From NCBI RefSeq assembly GCF_000308375.1, contig NZ_BAFQ01000292.1, forward strand, positions 1-62,108: a stretch of 62,108 nucleotides of DNA. The letters run 5' to 3'. Each line of letters starts with the position of its first letter. Position 1 is the stretch's first letter. The position numbers and the translations under genes are program-made. The DNA is from Nocardia aobensis NBRC 100429 (GTDB lineage Bacteria; Actinomycetota; Actinomycetes; Mycobacteriales; Mycobacteriaceae). A model generated the notes under the pieces. That model had not been told where the DNA came from, made no database searches, and saw nothing but the letters and a program-made list of their open reading frames with translations. Below, piece by piece: positions 7,487-16,036 of the stretch.

Positions 7487-8710
7487 TCACCGGTTGGTCT
7501 GCGGGATTTCGATGCTCAGCGGCATCCGCAGTTCGGCCATGTACCACAGCACGAACTGCCGCAGGAATTCGTCGAACAACCAGGTCGCGTCGGCGGTCGG
7601 CGGGATCACGCCCATCACGCCCTCGCGCACCGCGACGAACGGTCCCCAGCTGAACTTCAGCAACGGATCCCACACCGGCTCGCGCGCGATCCGCAGATCA
7701 TCGGCGATCTTGTCGCCCAGGATGAATCGGGTGAACGCGCCCAGAATGGGCTTGCTGAGCAGTGTCAGATCGAGGTCGAAGCCCAGGTCCATGAGGTTGT
7801 GCGCGAGCTCGATACCTTCCGGCGTCGCCTCGATGATCGGATCCAGTTGCTGCTTGGCCTGGGCGTCGGCCTGCTCCCACGTCGCGGGAATGTATTCGTC
7901 GCGAATGCCGAGGAAGTGGCCGGCCAGCTGCCACGTGTGCAGGTAGCCCTCCGCTTCGGCCACCGGGATCTGCACATTCCAGGTCCGGAAGGTCCGCATG
8001 ATGGTCGTGGCGAGGCTGTGCCAGGTGACCATCTTGTCGTCCTGGCTGATCGGGGTGTGCTCGGACGGCCAATGCGGCGACCGGGGCAGCAGATGCCGGA
8101 CCGCGGCATGGATGATGCGGGTCTTGACGCAGGTCACGATCATTTCGCCGCCCGGCTGATAGGCGTTGACCGTGCCGATGTCGTAGCCGAATTTCGCGGT
8201 TTTGGCGATGCGGTCCTTCAGGTGCGAACCGCCCCGGGAGTAGTAGACCGCGCGCGCCTCGTGCGGGATGACGTTCGCCATCATGCCGCTGGCGAAGGCG
8301 TAGAGCACGCCCAGATACGTTCCGCGCTTCTTGTTGAATTCGAAGCCGGCTGCCATCTTGGCCTCGTCCGCCCACGACGGCAGCTGCCGTGCGTACTCCA
8401 TGAAGTCGCGCATATTCTGCGGCAACCCGGCCGGAATGGGCTGCTCGTTGCGCACCCAGGTCCGGAGCAGATTGTTGATCCGCGGAATGTCCTCGTGGTC
8501 CATGACGTCGGCGATCACCGGATCCGCCTCCGGATCCCACACGGTCAGCGGGTCGGCCCCGCCGCCGCTGCCGACCACGGAACCGCTCGGCGACCATGTC
8601 CACGGCTCCGCCCGCGCGGTCCGCGCGCCGAGTGCCAGCGCGCCCGCAGCGCCGATCAAACCACTGCCTGCTCGCAGGGCATCGCGCCTGCTGAGACCCA
8701 GTCCGTCCAT
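7487..8710 (-). CDS. lcp: Latex clearing protein (rubber oxygenase, DUF2236 family), Tat-exported
   Basis: Secreted b-type haem dioxygenase that cleaves poly(cis-1,4-isoprene). The 407-residue length is that of Lcp proteins. The N-terminus has a twin-arginine signal (LSRRDALRAG, then a hydrophobic Ala/Gly stretch ending ARAEP). Residues corresponding, from memory, to the Lcp K30 active site are all present with an offset of three: E151, R167, K170, T171 and the haem ligand H201 in KTRIIHAAVRHLL. Start at ATG 8710, with GAGGGA seven bases upstream. The divergent TetR gene is the typical LcpR partner. A non-rubber substrate remains possible because the DUF2236 family is broad. Confidence 0.88.
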   Translation of the reverse strand: MDGLGLSRRDALRAGSGLIGAAGALALGARTARAEPWTWSPSGSVVGSGGGADPLTVWDPEADPVIADVMDHEDIPRINNLLRTWVRNEQPIPAGLPQNMRDFMEYARQLPSWADEAKMAAGFEFNKKRGTYLGVLYAFASGMMANVIPHEARAVYYSRGGSHLKDRIAKTAKFGYDIGTVNAYQPGGEMIVTCVKTRIIHAAVRHLLPRSPHWPSEHTPISQDDKMVTWHSLATTIMRTFRTWNVQIPVAEAEGYLHTWQLAGHFLGIRDEYIPATWEQADAQAKQQLDPIIEATPEGIELAHNLMDLGFDLDLTLLSKPILGAFTRFILGDKIADDLRIAREPVWDPLLKFSWGPFVAVREGVMGVIPPTADATWLFDEFLRQFVLWYMAELRMPLSIEIPQTNR

Positions 8711-8736
8711 GCTATTGTCCCTCTTCATTGAGAAGC

Positions 8737-8771
8737 AGATACAGAGATACAAACTCTGTTTCTGAGTATCT
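8737..8771. promoter_or_regulatory. Nested inverted repeats between lcp and tetR (candidate operator)
   Basis: AGATAC (8737-8742) pairs with GTATCT (8766-8771). Inside it ACAGAG (8741-8746) pairs with CTCTGT (8754-8759). The element is AT-rich against a GC-rich background and sits between the lcp and TetR starts, so autoregulation and lcp repression through this site is the natural reading (inference). Confidence 0.6.
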
Positions 8772-8845
8772 TGATGAGACCACACCGTGGCCGCGATCAC
8801 AAGAAGTTGTCAGGATTTTCGAAACGAAGCGCGTGAGAGGACACC

Positions 8846-9550
8846 GTGAAGCTGGGATCACCGCCCTCGAAGGGTTCAGGAAACGGCACGTCACCACTCG
8901 AACGCGCGTACACCGACGCGGTCGACCGCGTCGACGAGGGTGACGACATCCGCTCGCGCATACTCGACGCGGCAGTCGAACAGTTCGGCGCCCTCGGCGT
9001 CCGCCGCTCGACCATGGACGATGTGGCCCGGCGGGCCAATGTCTCCCGCATCACCGTGTACCGCCGTTTCGCGACGAAGGACGCCCTGGTCGAACAGGTG
9101 ATCGTGCGCGAATACCGGCGCTATTTCGACCAGTTCCTGATCGACATCCGGCACGCGCGCACGGCAGCCGACCGGGTCGTCCTGGGTTTCGTCAGCTCGT
9201 TGAAGGTGATCCGCAAGAACCCGATCATCGGCGGCCTGCTCGCCGCCGAACCCGACATGCTCGTCGGATCCATGATCGGCGATCAGGGCCATACGGTCGC
9301 CATGGTGCGCCGGTTCGTGGCCGACCAACTCCGCCGCGAACAGCGCGCCGGCCATGTCGCCCAGGAGGTCGACGTCGATCTGGTGGCCGAGTTGATGGTC
9401 CGGATCTCCGCCTCCTATCTGGCGGTCCCCAGCCAGGTCATCGACCTCGACGACGACGATCAGGTAGCGGCCCTCGCCCGGCAGTATCTCGTTCCGATGC
9501 TCGAGCCGCCCCTCGACCCCGGCGCGGATGCGCCCGCTACTGGGCGCTGA
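8846..9550 (+). CDS. TetR-family regulator, probably controlling lcp
   Basis: A 234-residue regulator. The HTH lies at about residues 50-80 (TMDDVARRANVSRITVYRRF) with the typical KDAL continuation, then an all-helical ligand domain. The 35-residue N-terminal extension is acidic/neutral and unassigned. GTG start with GAGAGG upstream. The divergent arrangement with lcp and the palindromes between them matches LcpR-type regulators of rubber degradation; the ligand is unknown. Confidence 0.88.
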   Translation: MKLGSPPSKGSGNGTSPLERAYTDAVDRVDEGDDIRSRILDAAVEQFGALGVRRSTMDDVARRANVSRITVYRRFATKDALVEQVIVREYRRYFDQFLIDIRHARTAADRVVLGFVSSLKVIRKNPIIGGLLAAEPDMLVGSMIGDQGHTVAMVRRFVADQLRREQRAGHVAQEVDVDLVAELMVRISASYLAVPSQVIDLDDDDQVAALARQYLVPMLEPPLDPGADAPATGR

Positions 9551-9611
9551 TCCCCGCGGATCCCAGATCGAGCTGGTTGAGCAGATTCTGAATCAGGACA
9601 TAGGGGTTCAT
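9537..9611 (-). CDS. Candidate 24-residue peptide
   Basis: Reads MNPYVLIQNLLNQL and then DLGSAGISAQ, with a strong GGAGG seven bases before the ATG and an AT-rich, promoter-like stretch (TATGTATGTTAATCAATATT) about 90 bases further up. It ends antisense to the last codons of the TetR gene. It may be a true small peptide, a leader, or the preserved start of a lost gene; no homologue is recognised. Confidence 0.35.
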   Translation of the reverse strand: MNPYVLIQNLLNQLDLGSAGISAQ

Positions 9612-9965
9612 CGTCGAAGCCTCCGTCTCCACGGTGAGCGGGCGGCTGCCGCGAGCGGTGCGGGCCCCACGGTCGGGCTCGCCTCTTGGCAGCTCAGAAT
9701 ATTGATTAACATACATAACTAAGCCCAGGGCTGTCTACACTTTCGATGAAGAATGGCGAGCAACTTAGGTGCCCTGCGGAGGCTGCGGGGAGGCGGCCGA
9801 GGACAGCAGATGAGCGGTGGCGATCGCGTGCCCCGAGGCGGTCGAGCAACCGTCGCGCGACCGCGGAGTCCGCGGTGATATGGAAAATTGGCCAGGGGCC
9901 GGAACAGCGACCGCGACGGTGTCGACGGGGCTGGTGCGCTCCACCGCGATCCAGCGCCGCCGAAC
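9612..9965. other. Intergenic region with AT-rich patch, otherwise non-coding
   Basis: Together with the IS3 fragment that follows, this is about 550 bases without an intact gene. The AT-rich run near 9695-9722 is probably a promoter for leftward transcription. The rest gives only Arg-rich shadow frames and may include further decayed transposase sequence. Confidence 0.4.
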
Positions 9966-10118
9966 CGCTGCAGCACCGACGAGGGCACCTACTTGTGGCC
10001 GGTATCCACGATGTATCGAGTTTTGCGGGAGAACAAGCAGGTCAGCGAGTGGCGGGGGTTGGTGCGGCAGCTGGCGAAGGTGTGTCCGGAACCGGTCGCG
10101 AACGCACCTCGGCAGTGA
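9966..10118 (+). pseudogene. Remnant of an IS3-family transposase (orfB)
   Basis: The frame reads DEGTYLWPVSTMYRVLRENK and continues QVSEWRGLVRQLAKV...CPEPVANAPRQ, which matches the region just before the DDE integrase core in IS3-group OrfB proteins. It then stops. No start, catalytic core or terminal repeats are seen nearby, so only about 50 codons survive. It lies immediately beside the PhzF gene and marks a past insertion or rearrangement. Confidence 0.75.
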
Positions 10119-10159
10119 TGGTGAGGATCACTGGTCGGAGCGGGTATGGACCGGCGCAA

Positions 10160-11035
10160 TCACCGGAGCGGTGGGCAGAGCCGGACTGCGGTGCCTGACA
10201 CCCGGATCTGCTCCTCGGCCGGATGCAGCGCAACTTCCAGCAGCGAGGGGCGGCCCATGTCGTGGCCCTGGTGGAGGGTCAGCTCGGCGTGCGGCGGGAC
10301 CAGACCGAGCTGGCGGGCGTACGCGCCGAAGGCGGCAGCGGCTGCGCCCGTGGCGGCGTCTTCAACGACGCCGCCGACCGGGAATGGGTCGCGGACGTGG
10401 TAGACCGTCGCGGTTTCGCGCCAGACCAGCTGCACCGTGGTCAGGTTGAGCTGGCGCATCAGGGCAAGCAGGCGGTCGAAGTCGTAGTCCAGGTCGGCCA
10501 GTCGCTCCCGGGTGGCGGCCGCCAGCACCAGGTGGTGCACCCCCGCGTACGCGATCCTCGGGGGCAACGCGGGATCCAACTCCCGGTTCGTCCAGCCGAG
10601 CGCCGCCAAGGCTTCCGTGACATCCGCCGGGTCTGCCTCGTACACCCGCGGTGGCACGCTGGTGAGCGTGGCCTTCAGCGTTCCGTTTTCCTCGTGGACG
10701 GCGACCGGCACCCGGCCCGCCTGGGTGTGGAGGTCGAAGTTCCCGGCTCCGAATCGTTCGCCGAGCGCGATGGCGGTGGCCACAGTGGCGTGGCCGCAGA
10801 AGTCCACTTCCGCCTTGGGGCTGAAGAACCGGAGGGTGAAGGACCTGGGGTCGTCCGGGTCGGGGCCGGGGGTGAGAAAGGCGGATTCCGAGTAACCGAG
10901 TTCGGCGGCGATCGCGAGCATCGCGGCGTCGTCGAGTCCGGCGGCGTCGAGTAAGACGCCGGCGGGGTTGCCGCCGTGGGGGCTGGTTGCGAAGGCGGTG
11001 TAGTGCAGGACGTCGGTGGTGGTCGGAGTGGTCAT
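10160..11035 (-). CDS. PhzF-family isomerase/epimerase
   Basis: A 291-residue PhzF fold protein. The N-terminus carries FATSPHGGNPAGVLLDA; the catalytic Glu is in ELGYSESAFLTP (about residue 45). The Cys/Gly motifs DFCGHATVATA and the C-terminal VEDAATGAAAAAFGAY are the paired family signatures. Chemistry is probably isomerisation or epimerisation of a small metabolite; no phenazine genes are nearby, so the substrate is unknown. Lies downstream of the MFS exporter gene on the same strand with a 56-base gap. Confidence 0.92.
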   Translation of the reverse strand: MTTPTTTDVLHYTAFATSPHGGNPAGVLLDAAGLDDAAMLAIAAELGYSESAFLTPGPDPDDPRSFTLRFFSPKAEVDFCGHATVATAIALGERFGAGNFDLHTQAGRVPVAVHEENGTLKATLTSVPPRVYEADPADVTEALAALGWTNRELDPALPPRIAYAGVHHLVLAAATRERLADLDYDFDRLLALMRQLNLTTVQLVWRETATVYHVRDPFPVGGVVEDAATGAAAAAFGAYARQLGLVPPHAELTLHQGHDMGRPSLLEVALHPAEEQIRVSGTAVRLCPPLR

Positions 11036-11091
11036 GGGTGGGATCCCTTCTGGCGGAGCCGGATTGCGAAAGTGGAGGGGAATCGAGGGGG

Positions 11092-12579
11092 TCACTGGCC
11101 GTCGGTCGTGCCCCGTTTCCTCGAGGCGAACAGTGCTAGCAGGGTGCCGGTGGCAAAGGCCGCGGCAGCGAGGGTCGCCGACAGGCGCAGGCCGGGGATG
11201 AAATCGCCGGAGGCGGCGAGCGTGCCGAACAGCGCAACCCCGACAGTGCTGCCGACCTGCCGGGAGACGTTGAAGACGGCGGCGGCGATGCCCGCCCCCG
11301 ACGCCGGGGCTGCGTCGATGATCGCGGCGGTAGCGGCCAGGGCCGTCGTGGTCTGGCCGAGGCCTGTGGCGATCAGGGCGAACAGCAGCACGTAATAGGG
11401 AGTGTGCAACCCGGCGACCAGCCAGCCGAGGAAGCCGGTGGTGCCCAGCGCCAGGCCCGCGGCCATCGGGACGTACGGGTCGGTGCGGGCAACGATCCGG
11501 CCGAACAGCGGGGCAGCGATCAACCCCATGCACACCGACGGCAGCAGAGCGACGCCGGTGGCCAGGGCGCTGAGGCCGCGTTCCTGCTGGAAGTACAGAG
11601 TGGTCAAAAAGAGCATGCCGTAATAGCCGAGGCTGATCAGGAGCCCGACGACAGCGGTGCCGGTGAAGGCCGGGGAGCGGAACAGCGACGGCGGGAGCAG
11701 TGGTGAGCGCTCGCCGCGGCCTCCCGCCGCCCGCTTCTCCAGAGCGCACTCGACCAGGGCGAAGGCGACCAGCGCGGCGGCGCCGAGGCCGAAGGCAGCC
11801 AGGACCGGCGCGGACGTCCAGCCGTGCGTGCCGGCCTCGTTGAGGCCGTACGCCAAGGCGACGAGCCCGACGACGCCGAGGATCTGTCCCAGCGGGTCCA
11901 TCCGGCGGACTCCCATCGTGCGCGCGGGGGCGCGGAGGTGGCGCAGGGTGAGGTACACGGCGAGAGCGCCGACGGGCAGATTGAGCCAGAACACGAAGCG
12001 CCAGTCGAAGGCAGAGACCAGGACCCCGCCGACGACCGGACCGGCGCCGAAGGCAATGGAGGCAACCGCGCCCCAGAGGGCGACTGCCCTGGCCCGCATC
12101 GCGCGATCGGGGTAGGTGGCCTGCAAGAGTGCGAGCGAGGCCGGCACGAGCAGCGCGGCGCCCGCACCCTGGGCGAGCCGTCCGGCGACCAGCAATCCGG
12201 GAGATGTGGCGAGGCCGCAGGCCACCGACGCGGTAGTGAAAATCCCGAGGCCGGTCAGGAAGACCCGGCGGTGCCCGAACCGATCGGCGAGGCCGCCGCC
12301 GAGCAGGAGCAGCGCCGCGAAGACGGTGCTGTAGCCGTCGACGAGCCACCGCAGGGCGGAGGCTCCGGCGCCGAGGGAGGCGCGGATGTCCGGGAGGGCG
12401 ACATTGACAACCGTCACGTCGAGCATCACCAGGAAGTAGCCGAGGCTGAGCGCGACCAGCGGGGCCGGCGCGAGCGCGGGTCGCGGGTTATCCGTGCCGG
12501 AAAGCGCTGCCGGTCGGGGTGTTCCGGCGGCGCGCTCGGGTCGAGCGGCGAAGTCCGTGAAGGTCATGGAAAAAATCAT
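11092..12579 (-). CDS. MFS drug exporter, 14-helix (DHA2) type
   Basis: A 495-residue proton-driven exporter. Helix 1 motif LDVTVVNVALPDI, the motif-A loop GGGLADRFGHRRVFLTG and the antiporter motif region GAGPVVGGVL all fit DHA2 multidrug transporters. Start uncertain: ATG 12579 or ATG 12567, neither with a clear ribosome-binding site; the short intergenic gap could mean a leaderless transcript. The divergent ArsR-type gene is probably its regulator. Confidence 0.93.
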   Translation of the reverse strand: MIFSMTFTDFAARPERAAGTPRPAALSGTDNPRPALAPAPLVALSLGYFLVMLDVTVVNVALPDIRASLGAGASALRWLVDGYSTVFAALLLLGGGLADRFGHRRVFLTGLGIFTTASVACGLATSPGLLVAGRLAQGAGAALLVPASLALLQATYPDRAMRARAVALWGAVASIAFGAGPVVGGVLVSAFDWRFVFWLNLPVGALAVYLTLRHLRAPARTMGVRRMDPLGQILGVVGLVALAYGLNEAGTHGWTSAPVLAAFGLGAAALVAFALVECALEKRAAGGRGERSPLLPPSLFRSPAFTGTAVVGLLISLGYYGMLFLTTLYFQQERGLSALATGVALLPSVCMGLIAAPLFGRIVARTDPYVPMAAGLALGTTGFLGWLVAGLHTPYYVLLFALIATGLGQTTTALAATAAIIDAAPASGAGIAAAVFNVSRQVGSTVGVALFGTLAASGDFIPGLRLSATLAAAAFATGTLLALFASRKRGTTDGQ

Positions 12580-12632
12580 CGACCCCGGATGCTTCGTCAG
12601 CCATCGAAGTGTCGCTGTCCTACGCTGTCGTC

Positions 12633-13400
12633 ATGCCGGATCCGCACCCGCTCAAGCACCAGACCGACATTGCCCGCGCCGCCGCCCTGATCGCCGATCC
12701 CTCCCGGGCCGTCATGCTCAAATGCCTGACCGATGGCCGCGCTCTGCCCGCGAGTGCGCTCGCGGGCGAGGCCGCGGTCAGCGCGGCGACGGCCAGCGCG
12801 CACCTGGCCAAGCTGGTGGAGGGCGGGTTCGTCACGGTCGCGCAGGAGGGACGGCACCGCTACTACCGCCTCGCGGGCCCTGAGATCAGCGCGGCCCTGG
12901 AGGCGCTGGCACTCGTCGCGCCGGCGCTGCCCATCAACTCCCTGAAGGAGAGCAACCGGACCAACGCCCTGTACCGCTCCCGCACGTGCTATGACCATCT
13001 GGCCGGACAGCTCGGCGTCGCCCTGATGCAGGCGCTGCTCGACCGTGGCGTGCTCACCGGGAACGACGGCTTCCACCGCCCCGCGCAAGCGGTGCGCGAC
13101 CGCCTGTCGTCCTACGGGCACGACATCCGCTACGAACTCACCGACACCGGCCGGGAACAACTCCGCGAACTCGGCGTCGATACCGACCGCTTGCCACCGC
13201 GCCGGCCCGCGATCCGCTACTGCGTCGACTGGAGCGAGCACCGCAACCACTTGGCCGGCGGCCTCGGCGCAGCCCTGACCGCCCGACTATTCGACCTGGA
13301 CTGGGTGCGCTGGGGCGCTGCCCCGCGCCTGGTCCACCTGACCGACCAGGGCGCCGCGGGCCTCGAGCAGTCACTCGGCCTGGTACTCGTCAGCGCTTGA
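12633..13400 (+). CDS. ArsR-family winged-helix regulator
   Basis: A 255-residue protein. An N-terminal ArsR/SmtB winged helix (about residues 10-90: IADPSRAVMLKCLTDGRALP, SAATASAHLAKLVEGGFVTV, GRHRYYRLAG) is followed by a longer C-terminal part with a second Gly/Leu-rich repeat (DHLAGQLGVALMQALLDRGV and HLAGGLGAALTARLFDLDWV). It lacks the classic metal-binding CxC in helix 3, so an organic ligand is more likely. Divergent from the MFS gene by about 50 bases. Confidence 0.9.
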   Translation: MPDPHPLKHQTDIARAAALIADPSRAVMLKCLTDGRALPASALAGEAAVSAATASAHLAKLVEGGFVTVAQEGRHRYYRLAGPEISAALEALALVAPALPINSLKESNRTNALYRSRTCYDHLAGQLGVALMQALLDRGVLTGNDGFHRPAQAVRDRLSSYGHDIRYELTDTGREQLRELGVDTDRLPPRRPAIRYCVDWSEHRNHLAGGLGAALTARLFDLDWVRWGAAPRLVHLTDQGAAGLEQSLGLVLVSA

Positions 13401-13704
13401 ACACCCACCGCCACAGGCAGTGGCGCCCTCCGTAATCTGGGCGTTCCCGGAGGAGGGCAGAGTCCTTGTGCCCGAACGCGTATGGAGCGAGAAGGAGTTG
13501 GTCGGGCGCGCGGACGGCGCCGGGCCGATCTACAACATGCCCGCGATCGGATCCGAAGACCGCGATCCAGTTCCTCGACTACCTTGTCGCCCGGTTGCCG
13601 TTCCAGATGGAGGAGCGATTCGCGGCGGGTAGCGCCTGGCAGGAGTGCGCGACGTTGTTGTACACGCAAGGAGTGGAGGCGACGACAGTGTCGTCAGAAC
13701 GGAC
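13401..13704 (+). other. Decayed coding remnant, no intact gene
   Basis: Two frames carry protein-like stretches that do not join: ERVWSEKELVGRADGAGPIY at about 13475-13535, and FLDYLVARLPFQMEERFAAG at about 13573-13632, followed by ECATLLYTQGVEA. The shift near 13550 suggests a frame-disrupted short gene of unrecognised family. It marks the far side of the PhzF-MFS-ArsR block. Confidence 0.35.
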
Positions 13705-13732
13705 AAAAGGCCCAGCAAATGCCGGGCCTTCT
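13705..13732. terminator. Hairpin terminator
   Basis: AAAAGGCCCAGC and GCCGGGCCTTCT form a stem (one G-U pair) around AAAT. A/T runs on both flanks fit a bidirectional terminator between the rightward remnant and the leftward DUF5994 gene. Confidence 0.6.
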
Positions 13733-13889
13733 ACCTGGTGGGCCTAACGCTCCACAACCCGAACACTATGACCGTCGAGGGGCCGGCGATTCGGATGAGG
13801 CCAGTAGGCGTTCGACAAGTTGAAACAGGGCGCAACGGCGATGGGCATACGCCTCGTCGGCCGGCACGGTGAGAGGATGTGGTGCGCTG
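13733..13889. other. Spacer with no gene seen
   Basis: Short stretch between the hairpin and the stop codon of the first DUF5994 copy; with the preceding remnant and terminator it makes up a 490-base gap without an intact gene. Confidence 0.4.
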
Positions 13890-14321
13890 TCAGCGATCGT
13901 GATCGACCCGCTTCCCTGCACCCGGTACCGCTGCCAGCGCCGCGTTGGCCGCGGTACCGTCGGTGGTGGAGGGGATAACCCGCAGTATGACGACGATGCC
14001 GTGCGCGCTGCATACGTGCATCGTGTTGAAAAGCTCGAAAGGATAGGGGTCCAAGTGGGTTCGATGACTGCCGAGCTGCAGGTGCCGAGCAGAGGGTGAC
14101 CATCCGGTCGGGTCGTAGACGACCTGTCGCACCAGTCCGAGGCGCGGCCGGAGGGCGGTGAGCAGTCCTGGAAGTTCGGCGGCCAGGTCTTGTGTGCGGG
14201 GCCACCAGACACCGTCGATGTGGCCGGTGCCATCGCGGCGCGGACGCAATCGCAATCGTGGTGTACAGAGCGGTGGGCGACGAGGCGGTGCGGGATGCAA
14301 GGTTGCCGATGGCTGCGCCAT
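13890..14321 (-). CDS. DUF5994-family protein, copy 1 (subtype A)
   Basis: A 143-residue soluble protein of unknown function. The family core starts at about residue 22 (PRLRLRPRRDGTGHIDGVWW, then PRTQDLAAELPGLLTALRPR) and continues with VRQVVYDPTGW and YPFELFNTMHV. A Pro-rich tail of about 20 residues precedes it. Start at ATG 14321, with CAGGAGCGTC just upstream, a leader shared with copies 2, 4 and 7. Monocistronic, leftward. I recognise the family from memory as DUF5994; the number should be confirmed by a profile search. Confidence 0.85.
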   Translation of the reverse strand: MAQPSATLHPAPPRRPPLCTPRLRLRPRRDGTGHIDGVWWPRTQDLAAELPGLLTALRPRLGLVRQVVYDPTGWSPSARHLQLGSHRTHLDPYPFELFNTMHVCSAHGIVVILRVIPSTTDGTAANAALAAVPGAGKRVDHDR

Positions 14322-14787
14322 GAGACGCTCCTGTCACAGCCCGCCAGGGCCGGAATCCGAATCGGAGACGACGCGACCTCGACTGGTCGACATGCGGGAT
14401 GCCTCCGGATACGGTCCAGCCTACTCGCTGACATCTGCCGGACGACCTGCGCGAATGGAATCGAGGGATGGCGCATGCCGCATCGCCTGTCGGATTCCGC
14501 GCTTATGTTGATCATCATCGGTGAACTGGGTCGGCTCGGCTGGCAAGGCCCTGATCGTCGCCCGGCCCGCCGGGCCGCACCGCGCTGGGGGGACACCCAC
14601 CAGCCGACCGCGTTCCTCACCTCTCGGGTCGATACAACTGGTTCGCGCCATATATACCCGGATACCGTGCGGGAGCGAATCTGCAGATATGCGAGTTCGA
14701 GGCCCACACCGAGTGTCTCGACGACGGCCGGCACACGCTGCATCAATTGCGGCATTCCCGGCTGCGGAGCCGGATCAGTGGTGCGGA
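14322..14787. other. Intergenic region, probable leader of DUF5994 copy 1
   Basis: About 465 bases. Close to the gene it resembles the region upstream of copy 4 (CCGATTCGGATTCCGG against CCGAATGCGATATCCGG, then CAGGAGCGTC), which suggests duplicated 5' DNA. No gene is seen in the rest. Confidence 0.45.
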
Positions 14788-15678
14788 TTACTGCGCGCGC
14801 TCACGGGCACGATGGTCGGTGGTCCACACCGGTTGCAGCATGTGCCAGTCGGCCGGGTGCGCGGCGATACCGGCGGCGAACCGGTCGGCCAGGGCTTGGG
14901 TCGTGGCCTGCACACCATCGGTGGTGTCGATCGGCGCGCCGACGTGGAAACCCCAGCCGTCGGGGGTGAACCAGCAGTGCACCGGGAGCAAGGGTGCACC
15001 GGTGTCGATCGCCAGCCGAGCCGGGCCGGCCGGCATGCAGGCCGGTTCACCGAAGAAGGTGACCGGCACACCCGCGCCGGTCAGGTCGCGTTCACCGAGC
15101 AGCCCGACGATCCGCCCCTGCCGCAGCCGCGCGGTCAGCTGCGCGAACGGCGGTGCGGCGCCGCCGGTGAGAGGGACGATCTCGAATCCGAGGCTTTCCC
15201 GGAATCGGACGAAGCGGTGGAACAGCGATTCCGGTTGCAGCCGCTCGGCGACGACGGTCGGTGTGCCGACCCGCTGGACCAGCCACACTCCCGCCAGGTC
15301 CCAGTTGCCGCTGTGCGGTAACGCCAGCACGGCCCCGCGCCCGTGCCCGACCGCCTGGTGGATGTGTTCGAGCCCGGTGGCCGCCGAGTCGATGGTCGCG
15401 GCGAGCCGCACCGGATCCATCGACGGCAGCCGGAACGCTTCACACCAGTAGCGAGCGTAGGAGCGTAGGCTCGCGCGCACGAGATCGTCGGGCACCTGCG
15501 CCGCGGTGGTGGACAGCACCCGGGCCAGATTTCGCCGCAGCTGAATCGGACCACCACCGCGAGCAGCGCGATCGGCCGCGACCTCGAACGATCGCATCGC
15601 CCACTGCTGCGGCAGGGCCCGCACCAGCCGCCAGCCGGCCGCATACCCGAGATCCCAGGCTCGGTCCTTCGTGGTCAT
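14788..15678 (-). CDS. LpxL/HtrB-type lipid acyltransferase, PIM acyltransferase (PatA)-like
   Basis: A 296-residue acyl-CoA:glycolipid acyltransferase, probably on the cytoplasmic face of the membrane. The catalytic HX4D motif is ALPHSGNWDLAG (about residue 120), followed by the family motifs LLGERDLTGAGVPVTFFGEP and GPARLAIDTGAPLLPV. The length and sequence resemble phosphatidylinositol-mannoside acyltransferases, which normally sit beside pgsA and a mannosyltransferase; here it stands alone among DUF5994 genes. Start taken at ATG 15678 (MTTKDRAWDLGYAAGW). It may be a second copy with another lipid substrate. Confidence 0.88.
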   Translation of the reverse strand: MTTKDRAWDLGYAAGWRLVRALPQQWAMRSFEVAADRAARGGGPIQLRRNLARVLSTTAAQVPDDLVRASLRSYARYWCEAFRLPSMDPVRLAATIDSAATGLEHIHQAVGHGRGAVLALPHSGNWDLAGVWLVQRVGTPTVVAERLQPESLFHRFVRFRESLGFEIVPLTGGAAPPFAQLTARLRQGRIVGLLGERDLTGAGVPVTFFGEPACMPAGPARLAIDTGAPLLPVHCWFTPDGWGFHVGAPIDTTDGVQATTQALADRFAAGIAAHPADWHMLQPVWTTDHRARERAQ

Positions 15679-16036
15679 CGGCCACCACCGGCCGATAACG
15701 TCACAGTTCTCGTAGCCGCGGCCGTCGGGAGGCATGCAGCAGCCGGCAGCACGCCGAGCCCGAAAGTGATGATCATGACGGCCTCCAACGCCGGTCGGGT
15801 GCGGGCCTTATGAGTCGGAGATACCCCATCCGACGGGACGACACCCCCGCGGAGGAAGTTACCTGCGATGCTTCGAACGTCGGCTTGTGCGTACGCGCGC
15901 TATCGGCCCGGTGGGCGCCGCGGGCGTGGGTAGGATGGAAGATGCCGGGGGCTTTTCGTACGAAACCACCCGTGATCTCGTCGTCGCCCGGCCAATGAAC
16001 AGGGCCCGCCACGCGGCCCCGGTCAGGAGCGTCGTG
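15679..16036. other. Divergent intergenic region
   Basis: About 360 bases between the leftward acyltransferase and rightward DUF5994 copy 2. Contains TTCGTACGAA (about 15956-15965), a perfect palindrome that could be an operator, and the CAGGAGCGTC leader at 16024-16033. No gene seen. Confidence 0.4.
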
